DNA of 64,000 nt from assembly GCF_900116555.1 (NCBI RefSeq), contig NZ_FPAT01000005.1:62001-126000 (forward strand). Reading direction: 5' to 3'. The position numbers and the translations under genes are program-made. Under the pieces are notes generated by a model, which saw nothing but the letters and a program-made list of their open reading frames with translations, made no database searches and was not told the origin of the DNA. This stretch comes from Actinopolyspora lacussalsi subsp. righensis (lineage in GTDB: Bacteria > Actinomycetota > Actinomycetes > Mycobacteriales > Pseudonocardiaceae). Below, piece after piece: positions 57,742 through 64,000 of this stretch (positions within the stretch are counted from its first letter, which is position 1; each line of letters begins with the position of its first letter).

Positions 57742-60465
57742 ATGAGACGAGGACCGACACGTCTCCTGGTGACCCTCGGCCTGTGCGTGAGTTGTGCGCT
57801 GTCCACCGCACCCGCGCTGGCCCAGGAGAGAACCGATGAGACCCCCGTGTACCTGGACCAGAGCTACTCGGCACGGGAACGTGCCGCCGACCTGGTTTCC
57901 CGGATGACGCCGTCCGAGAAGGCGTCACAGCTGATCAGCAGTCAGGCACCCGCCATCCCCCGGCTCGAGGTGCGGTCCTACGGCTGGTGGAACGAAGCGG
58001 CGCACGGCGTCGCACGGGAGCAGTACAACGAGGAGGGCAACCCCGAGATACTGACCAACACCACCTCGTACCCGGTGAGCCTGTCCATGGGATCCACCTG
58101 GAACCCCGACCTGATGTACCGGGTCGCACAGGCCACCTCCAGCGAGGCTCGCGAGGTGGTTCGCGACAACAAGCTCGACCTCAACTTCTACTCCCCCACC
58201 ATCAACCTGAGCCGGGATCCGAGGTGGGGCCGCAACGACGAGACATTCAGCGAGGACCCCGGGCTGACCGCGGCCATGGCCTCGCAGTACGTCAACGGCA
58301 TGGAGGGCAAGGACAAGCAGGGCAACCTGCTGCCCGCCGCGGAGGGCTACCTCAAGACCAGCACCACGATCAAGCACTTCGCCGCGAACAACAGCGAGTT
58401 CAACCGGCTCACCGGCACGTCGAACATGGACGAGCGGACGCTGCGCGAGTACTACACGGCTCCGTTCAAGGAAGTGATCCGCCAGAGCTCGCCCGGTTCG
58501 ATCATGACCGCTTACAACCGGGTCAACGGGGTGCCCGCCTCAGCCGACGTCGGCCTGCTGGACACCCTGGCCCGCAAGACCTTCGGGTTCGACGGGTTCT
58601 TCACCTCCGACTGCGACTCGGTCTACGAGATCCAGCACGGCCACAATTGGAAACCGGAGGGCAAGGAGGAACCGCTCGACCACATCGAGCGCAACGCCTA
58701 CGCGAACGCGGCCGGTGTGGACCTCAACTGCAACCAGGGCTACCACGACGAGCACAACTTCGGTAACACGCTGCCCGAGGCGGCCCAGCAGAAGATCGAG
58801 ACCCAAAACGGCGTCTACACCGAGAACTTCATGGACGCCTCGCTGATCCGGATGTTCACGGTGCGGATCCGGCTCGGCGAGTTCGACGACCCCGAACAGG
58901 TGCCCTGGGTCCAGCGCGCCCGCGAACGCGTCCCCAAGGGCAGCTGGGAGGACGCGGAGTCGAACAACGCGGTGACCCAGACCCCGGAACGGTTGGACCT
59001 CGCCCGCGAGGCGGCCTCCGAGTCCATCGTGCTGCTGCGCAACCAACCCGCCGAGGACGGTGGCAAGCTGCTGCCGCTGCGGATACCGAAGTCGGGACAG
59101 TACCGCCTGGCGGTCGTCGGTGATCACGCCAATCCGGAAGAGATGTATCTGGGCGGCTACTCCAGCGACCAGGGGCCGTCCGGCCGTGCCAACGGCGTCA
59201 ACGGCTACGAGGGGCTCAAACGGGCGGTCGAGGAGATCAACCCCGATGCGGTCGTGGACTACCTCCCCGGCACGAAGCCCGGTAGCGAGCACCAGTTGAA
59301 CCGGAACTCCGTGCGTGCCTCCGCCGACTTCGACGCGGTGGTCGTCTACGGCGGAACGGACGAGAGCACCGCGAAGGAGGACGAGGACCGGGAGTCGCTG
59401 CGGCTGCCGGAACCGCAGACGAAGCTGATCAACGAGGTAGCGGCGAACAACCCGAACACGGTGGTCTACCTGGAGACCATCGGGGCGGTCGACGTGAGCG
59501 ACTTCTCCTCCGACGTGCAGGCGCTGCTGTGGAGCTCCTACAACGGACAGCGCAAGGGCCAGGCGCTGGCCGACGTGCTGCTGGGCGAGAGCAACCCGAG
59601 CGGACACCTGCCCTTCACCTGGCACAAGAACGAGTCCCAGCTGCCCTCGATCGATGACTACTCGATCAGACCGGCGGACTCGCGACCCGGCCGGACCTAC
59701 ATGTACTTCGACGGCAGGGCCGCCTATCCGTTCGGCCACGGGCTCGGCTACACCGAGTTCGAGTACGGTGACCTGCGGATCCAACGCGACCACGTCAACG
59801 CCAACGGTGAGGTCCGTGCGAGCGCGCGGGTCACCAACACCGGAGAGGTCGCGGGCTCCGACGTGGTGCAGCTCTACGCCGCCTCCTCGAAGGCGGACCG
59901 GGCCGAACGTCCGGACGAACGGCTCGCCGGCTTCGAGAAGGTCTCGCTCCGGCCGCACGAGAGCAAGCGTGTCGAGTTCACGATCCCGGTGCGCGATCTG
60001 GCGCTGTTCGACCAACAGCGGAACCGCTACGAGCTCAGCGCAGGTGGCTACGAGTTCCGACTGGCGCATTCGAGTTCCGAATCGGACGTCGCCGACAGCG
60101 AGCGGGTGACGGTGCACGGCAAGCTGCGACCGGTTCCCGCCGCTGTGAGCACCACACCACGGGCCGCAGGTGACGCCGAACGCGGGATCACGGTGCGCAG
60201 GACCTTCGATCGCGACACCGTGGTCCGGCCACGCACGACGGTCTCGTTCAACGACGGAACGCTCGTCGGGCATGTCGCGGACGAACGCGACGAGCCCCTG
60301 CCACCCGGAATGCGGGTGCAGTACAGCAGCAACCGACCGGGGGTCGTGTCGGTGAATCAGCACGGGGTGATTCGCACCCGTGATTCCGGGGTCGCCACGG
60401 TCACCGCGACCGTGCGCTACCGCGGTCACACCGAGTCGACGAAGTTCGTCGTCAAGGTTCGGTGA
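57742..60465 (+). CDS. Secreted GH3 beta-xylosidase/beta-glucosidase with C-terminal BIG2-like domain
   Basis: The 907-aa precursor has a Sec signal (MRRGP, hydrophobic core, ALA|QE near residue 27). The GH3 N- and C-domains carry the nucleophile D290 in FFTSDCDSV and the KHFAANNSE loop. A fibronectin III-like domain follows (EVRASARVTNTGEVAGSDVVQLY, first part shown). The last about 85 residues form a BIG2-like Ig fold (VVSVNQHGVIRTRDSGVATVTA). SDCDxV is typical of xylan-active GH3 enzymes. The ATG at 57742 has GGAGAG upstream; a GTG at 57673 would precede the signal. It should release xylose outside the cell. Confidence 0.87.
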   Translation: MRRGPTRLLVTLGLCVSCALSTAPALAQERTDETPVYLDQSYSARERAADLVSRMTPSEKASQLISSQAPAIPRLEVRSYGWWNEAAHGVAREQYNEEGNPEILTNTTSYPVSLSMGSTWNPDLMYRVAQATSSEAREVVRDNKLDLNFYSPTINLSRDPRWGRNDETFSEDPGLTAAMASQYVNGMEGKDKQGNLLPAAEGYLKTSTTIKHFAANNSEFNRLTGTSNMDERTLREYYTAPFKEVIRQSSPGSIMTAYNRVNGVPASADVGLLDTLARKTFGFDGFFTSDCDSVYEIQHGHNWKPEGKEEPLDHIERNAYANAAGVDLNCNQGYHDEHNFGNTLPEAAQQKIETQNGVYTENFMDASLIRMFTVRIRLGEFDDPEQVPWVQRARERVPKGSWEDAESNNAVTQTPERLDLAREAASESIVLLRNQPAEDGGKLLPLRIPKSGQYRLAVVGDHANPEEMYLGGYSSDQGPSGRANGVNGYEGLKRAVEEINPDAVVDYLPGTKPGSEHQLNRNSVRASADFDAVVVYGGTDESTAKEDEDRESLRLPEPQTKLINEVAANNPNTVVYLETIGAVDVSDFSSDVQALLWSSYNGQRKGQALADVLLGESNPSGHLPFTWHKNESQLPSIDDYSIRPADSRPGRTYMYFDGRAAYPFGHGLGYTEFEYGDLRIQRDHVNANGEVRASARVTNTGEVAGSDVVQLYAASSKADRAERPDERLAGFEKVSLRPHESKRVEFTIPVRDLALFDQQRNRYELSAGGYEFRLAHSSSESDVADSERVTVHGKLRPVPAAVSTTPRAAGDAERGITVRRTFDRDTVVRPRTTVSFNDGTLVGHVADERDEPLPPGMRVQYSSNRPGVVSVNQHGVIRTRDSGVATVTATVRYRGHTESTKFVVKVR

Positions 60466-60472
60466 CCGAGCC

Positions 60473-60498
60473 GGGGAGCCGGTGGTCACCGGCTCCCC
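60473..60498 (+). terminator. Strong hairpin between the GH3 gene and xylA
   Basis: GGGGAGCCGGTG-GT-CACCGGCTCCCC is a perfect 12-bp stem starting 8 nt after the GH3 stop. It may terminate most transcripts, or protect the upstream mRNA, so that xylA can be expressed differently from GH3. Confidence 0.7.
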
Positions 60499-60546
60499 AT
60501 CCGTCCCCAGTGGACGGCAATGCCGTTCCCCTGAAAGGAGCAACAA

Positions 60547-61710
60547 GTGAACGACTACTCACCCGCCGCGTCCGACAAGTTCTCGTTCGGACTCTGGACG
60601 GTCGGTTTCCAGGGAGCCGACCCGTTCGGAGCGCCCACCCGGTCGGAGCTGGACCCGGTGCGGGCGGTACACCGCCTGGCGGAGCTGGGGGCCTGGGGAA
60701 TCACGTTCCACGATGACGACCTGATCCCGTTCGCGGCGGACGAGTCCGAGCGGCAGCGGGTGGTCTCGCGGTTCCGCGAGGCGCTGGACGAGACCGGCAT
60801 GACCGTGCCGATGATCACCACCAACCTGTTCGGACACCCGGTCTTCAAGGACGGCGCCCTGACGGCCAACGACAGGGACATACGGCGGTTCGCGCTGCGC
60901 AAGATGCTGCGCAACGTCGAACTCGCCGCCGAACTCGGTGCGCGGACCTTCGTCGCCTGGGGTGGCAGGGAAGGCGCCGAGACCGACGCGGGGATCGACG
61001 CCCGTGCGGCCTTCGCCCGCTACAAGGAGGGCATCGACACGGTCTGCGAGTTCGTTCGGGACCGCGGTTACGACCTGCGGTTGGCCCTGGAGCCCAAACC
61101 CAACGAGCCGCGTGGCGACATCCTGCTGCCGACGGTGGGGCACGTGCTCTCGTTCATCGAGCAGCTCGAGCACCCCGACATGGTCGGGGTGAATCCGGAG
61201 GTCGGTCACGAACAGATGGCCGGGCTCAACTACGTGCACGGCATAGCCCAGGCGCTGTGGGCGGGCAAACTGTTCCACCTGGATCTCAACGGCCAGCACG
61301 GCGCCAAGTTCGACCAGGACCTCCGGTTCGGTGCGGGCGACCTCAAGAGCGCGTTCTTCACGGTCGACCTGCTGGAGAACGCGGGCTACCAGGGGCCGAG
61401 GCACTTCGACTTCAAGCCCTCGCGTACCGAGGACGACGAGGGTGTGTGGACCTCGGCCGCGGGGTGCATGCGCAACTACCTGATCCTGCGGGAGAGGTCG
61501 GCGGCCTTCCGCGCCGACCCGCGAGTGCGGGAGGCGCTCGAGGCGTCCCGCGTGGACGAACTCGCTCGTCCCACGCTGGCCTCCGGCGAGAAGCCCGAGG
61601 AACTGCTGAGTGCCGCGGAGGGATTCGACCCCGAGGAGGCGGGGAAGCGCGCCATGCACTACGAGCGGCTGGACCAGCTCGCGTTGGAGCACCTGATGGG
61701 GCTGGGCTGA
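60547..61710 (+). CDS. xylA: Xylose isomerase
   Basis: This 387-aa class I xylose isomerase converts D-xylose to D-xylulose. It shows the start [17 protein letters not shown], the catalytic ITFHDDDL, the WGGREG loop and the metal sites of [21 protein letters not shown] and [19 protein letters not shown] (last shown within the limit). The GTG has AAGGAG 6 nt upstream. It is the central step of the operon between the secreted GH3 enzyme and xylulokinase. Confidence 0.97.
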   Translation: MNDYSPAASDKFSFGLWTVGFQGADPFGAPTRSELDPVRAVHRLAELGAWGITFHDDDLIPFAADESERQRVVSRFREALDETGMTVPMITTNLFGHPVFKDGALTANDRDIRRFALRKMLRNVELAAELGARTFVAWGGREGAETDAGIDARAAFARYKEGIDTVCEFVRDRGYDLRLALEPKPNEPRGDILLPTVGHVLSFIEQLEHPDMVGVNPEVGHEQMAGLNYVHGIAQALWAGKLFHLDLNGQHGAKFDQDLRFGAGDLKSAFFTVDLLENAGYQGPRHFDFKPSRTEDDEGVWTSAAGCMRNYLILRERSAAFRADPRVREALEASRVDELARPTLASGEKPEELLSAAEGFDPEEAGKRAMHYERLDQLALEHLMGLG

Positions 61711-61884
61711 GCTGAGTCCGCACGCTCCGCCGCCGCGGGGCGACTGCCATCACGGCGGGCACCATTCGTGTCGAGCGCGTGTGTCGCGAGCACACGCGCT
61801 CGACGCGTGTCGTCACGTACGAGAACCAACGAGAACCGAGTGCGCCCGTGAGGTGCTCTCCTGGTCACCGCGAAAGGAGTCGTC

Positions 61885-63294
61885 GTGTTCGTTCTGGGGA
61901 TGGATTCCTCCACCCAGTCCACGAAGGCGCTGGTCGTCGACGCCGAGGACGGCAGCGTCGTCGCCGAGGGTAGGGCCTCCCACCCACCGCACTCCGAGAT
62001 AGATCCGGAGGTGTGGTGGCGGGCGTGCGGCGAGGCCGTGCGACAGGCGGTCGATGCCGCCCCCGGCCCCGTCGAAGCCGTGGCCGTGGCCGGGCAGCAA
62101 CACGGCATGGTCGCGCTCGACACCGCGGGAACGGTGCTGCGGGACGCGCTGCTGTGGAACGACACCCGTTCGGCACCGCAGGCACGACGGCTGACCGAGC
62201 GACACGGCGCCGCCGAACTGGCCGAACGCACCGGGCTGGTTCCGGTGGCGAGCTTCACGCTCACCAAACTCGCCTGGCTCGCCGAGAACGAACCCGCCAA
62301 CGCGGCGCGGTTGGACCGGGTGCTACTGCCGCACGACTGGCTGACCTGGCGGTTGTCCGGCAATCCGGACCGTGCTGTCACCGACCGGGGGGACGCCTCG
62401 GGAACCGGCTACTTCTCCCCCGCTTCGGCGGAATGGCTGCCGGAACTGTGCCGGGAGGTGTTGTCCGACCGTGCCCCTCGACTGCCCGAAGTGCTCTCCC
62501 CGCGCGAACCAGCCGGGGAGGTCACCGAGCTCGAGGAGCTGCGCGGAGCGGTGCTGGGTCCGGGAACCGGCGACAACATGGCCGCGGCGCTCGGGCTCGG
62601 GATCGAACCGGGCGATGTGGTCGTCTCCGTCGGAACCTCGGGTACCGCCTTCGCGGTGACCGAGCAGCCGTGCGGCGACCCGACGGGAACGGTGGCCGGA
62701 TTCTGCGACGCGACCGGCCGCTACCTCCCGCTGATCGCGACGCTGAACGCGGCCCGGGTGCTCGACTCGACGGCCAACGCGCTCGGGACCGACCTCGCCG
62801 GGTTGGACGAACTCGCGCTACGGGCCGAACCCGGCGCGGAGGGGCTGACGCTGCTGCCCTACCTCGACGGCGAGCGCACCCCCAACCTGCCCGACGCCAC
62901 GGGCACGTTGACCGGGATGCGCACCGGCAATCTGACCCCGGAGAACATGGCACGCGCGGCTGTGGAGGGAATGCTCTGCGGACTCGCGGACGGGATCGAC
63001 GCGCTGCGGAACGTGGGAGTGACCGTGCGGCGGGTGCTGCTGATCGGGGGCGCCGCGGAGTCGGCCGCGGTGCGCGCGATCGCTCCGATGCTGTTCGGAG
63101 TGGACGTGCAGGTACCGGAGGCGGCGGAGTACGTCGCCCTCGGCGCCGCCAGGCAGGCCGCGTGGGTGGCCAGCGGGACCGACCAACCCCCGAAATGGCC
63201 GCTGCGCTGCGAATCGTACGAGGCCCGGGACGTGGCTCGCGGGGAGGAGATCCGCGAGAAGTACCGCGATGCCGCACAGCGGGTGTACGGCTAG
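61885..63294 (+). CDS. xylB: Xylulokinase
   Basis: The 469-aa FGGY-family sugar kinase phosphorylates D-xylulose. Motifs include MDSSTQSTKALVVD (phosphate 1), VAVAGQQHGMV, the catalytic DRGDASGTGYF region (first Asp), and the adenosine motif VLLIGGAAESAAV. The start is GTG, with GAAAGGAG 6 nt upstream. A 174-bp gap separates it from xylA; the gap holds palindromic CGCGTGTGTCGCG-like sequences but no clear terminator. It links the pathway to the pentose phosphate cycle. Confidence 0.95.
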   Translation: MFVLGMDSSTQSTKALVVDAEDGSVVAEGRASHPPHSEIDPEVWWRACGEAVRQAVDAAPGPVEAVAVAGQQHGMVALDTAGTVLRDALLWNDTRSAPQARRLTERHGAAELAERTGLVPVASFTLTKLAWLAENEPANAARLDRVLLPHDWLTWRLSGNPDRAVTDRGDASGTGYFSPASAEWLPELCREVLSDRAPRLPEVLSPREPAGEVTELEELRGAVLGPGTGDNMAAALGLGIEPGDVVVSVGTSGTAFAVTEQPCGDPTGTVAGFCDATGRYLPLIATLNAARVLDSTANALGTDLAGLDELALRAEPGAEGLTLLPYLDGERTPNLPDATGTLTGMRTGNLTPENMARAAVEGMLCGLADGIDALRNVGVTVRRVLLIGGAAESAAVRAIAPMLFGVDVQVPEAAEYVALGAARQAAWVASGTDQPPKWPLRCESYEARDVARGEEIREKYRDAAQRVYG

Positions 63295-63308
63295 TTGTAG
63301 GTGCTTGA

Positions 63309-63343
63309 ACCGCTCGGTGGGCACCGGTGCTCCGCCGAGCGGT
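63309..63343 (+). terminator. Hairpin terminator after xylB
   Basis: ACCGCTCGG and CCGAGCGGT form a 9-bp stem. The loop itself contains the perfect palindrome GCACCGGTGC. It lies 15 nt after the xylB stop and before a new promoter region. Confidence 0.65.
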
Positions 63344-63515
63344 CGCGGGCCGTCCGTCCGAGACGCGTTCTCGCTCAGGCGGATTCACCGAACGGTTCCG
63401 TGCTCGCTCGGGACTGATTTTCCACGCACTCGGTGACTCGACAACGGGCAGTACCGTCGTCGGTTACCGGTGTGTAGGTTGGCGCGGTAACACCGGCGTC
63501 CGCCACGGAGGAAGC

Positions 63516-64000
63516 ATGCACGCGATCGAGCTGAACGGGACGACTCCCACCGTCCGGCAGGGGGCCTGGGTCGCCCCGACCGCCACACTGGCCGGTGAGG
63601 TCACCCTCGCCGAGGAGGCGAGCGTCTGGTACGCCTCGGTGGTGCGGGCCGACTGCGACAGCATCTCGGTCGGGCACGGCAGCAATCTCCAGGACGGCTG
63701 CGTGGCACACGCCGACCCCGGGACCCCGGTGAGCATCGGTGAGCACGTCTCGGTCGGTCACCGTGCCGTGCTGCACGGCTGCACCGTCGAGGACAACGTG
63801 CTGGTGGGCATGAGCGCGACCGTGCTCAACGGGGCGCGCGTCGGTTCCGGCAGCATCATCGCGGCGGGAACGGTGATCCTGGAGGGCACCGAGATCCCGC
63901 CGAACTCGCTGGTCGCGGGCGTGCCGGGCAAGGTACGTCGCGAGACGACCGAGGAGGAACGCGAACTCATCACCGCCAACGCCCAGCACTACCTCACGCT
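63516..64000 (+). CDS. Gamma-carbonic-anhydrase-like hexapeptide-repeat protein (cut by window end)
   Basis: From ATG 63516, with CACGGAGG upstream, the frame stays open to the window edge (161 codons). The product is a left-handed beta-helix protein of the gamma-carbonic anhydrase/PaaY group: SVWYASVVRADCDSISVGHG, then NLQDGCVAHAD, GEHVSVGHRAVLHGC and NVLVGMSATVLNGARVG. The three metal-ligand histidines of the family correspond to H in VAHAD, VGHRA and LHGC. Members hydrate CO2 or act as thioesterases. The C-terminus is missing only because the window ends. Confidence 0.88.
   Translation, partial: MHAIELNGTTPTVRQGAWVAPTATLAGEVTLAEEASVWYASVVRADCDSISVGHGSNLQDGCVAHADPGTPVSIGEHVSVGHRAVLHGCTVEDNVLVGMSATVLNGARVGSGSIIAAGTVILEGTEIPPNSLVAGVPGKVRRETTEEERELITANAQHYLT

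Noticed and set aside
58540-60546. 668-codon minus-strand frame over the GH3 gene
   Set aside because: The plus strand encodes a complete secreted GH3 enzyme; the antisense product is low in diversity and domainless.
61711-61884. Short palindromes between xylA and xylB as a terminator
   Set aside because: The repeated GCGCGTGTGTCGCG-like segments pair only weakly and have no T-run, so co-transcription is more likely.
1-64000. CRISPR array, rRNA genes or insertion sequences
   Set aside because: No regularly spaced repeats, rRNA segments, transposase frames or terminal inverted repeats with target duplications were seen.

Overview
The window is high-GC, gene-dense actinobacterial chromosome. 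GTG starts are common and several genes look leaderless, with a TANNNT -10 box 6-7 nt before the start codon. The block uvrB - coaE/GrpB fusion - rpsA - polA - pdtaR-like ANTAR regulator - tRNA-Leu(CAA) has the gene order of the Mycobacterium tuberculosis uvrB-to-pdtaR region. Betaine synthesis genes and sugar uptake/xylose genes point to a filamentous, probably salt-tolerant member of the Pseudonocardiales (Actinopolyspora/Saccharopolyspora type). The genus is an inference.

Layout. (1) 0.2-3.6 kb: betaine-aldehyde dehydrogenase and a choline oxidase-type flavoenzyme, together a choline-to-glycine-betaine pathway. (2) 3.6-13.9 kb: a secreted protein, then an acyl-CoA catabolic locus: HAD protein, APH-type kinase, acyl-CoA dehydrogenase and MaoC hydratase on the plus strand; quinone oxidoreductase, TetR regulator, two SDRs and an acyl-CoA synthetase on the minus strand. 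Four copies of a palindrome close to ACCGACCGGTCGGT lie upstream of the transcription units and suggest one TetR regulon. The HAD-APH-ACAD order is the unfused form of human ACAD10 and resembles the bacterial levulinate (4-hydroxyacyl-CoA phosphorylation) pathway. (3) 13.9-16.6 kb: a GH18 chitinase behind a DasR-like dre site and a RES-toxin/antitoxin pair. (4) 16.8-22.2 kb: a TerC-family exporter preceded on its own strand by a yybP-ykoY-like manganese riboswitch, then an unusual membrane protein that fuses an extracellular S15-like hydrolase to an ABC ATPase, coupled to its permease. (5) 22.3-41.1 kb: mostly housekeeping (uvrB, coaE, rpsA, polA, pdtaR) with two tandem DUF402 proteins, a YhgE/Pip membrane protein with a degenerate ATPase, a methyltransferase, a GNAT protein and others. 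(6) 41.1-45.3 kb: an accessory island beside tRNA-Leu, with small plasmid-type genes, a CYTH/XRE pair, a DUF6247/RelE-ParE-like toxin-antitoxin pair and a broken tyrosine integrase. It looks like a decayed integrative element. (7) 45.3-50.1 kb: an unknown 474-aa protein, a TetR-FAD monooxygenase operon and an LtrA protein. (8) 50.1-63.3 kb: a sugar locus with a LacI-type operator and truncated LacI remnant, an ABC importer lacking its ATPase, a GH31 alpha-xylosidase, a ROK repressor, a secreted GH3 xylosidase-like enzyme, xylose isomerase and xylulokinase. The likely route is import of xylose-containing oligosaccharides, release of xylose, and entry into the pentose phosphate pathway. (9) The right edge cuts a gamma-carbonic-anhydrase-like gene.

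All family assignments come from reading motifs and remembered family features. No database search was run.
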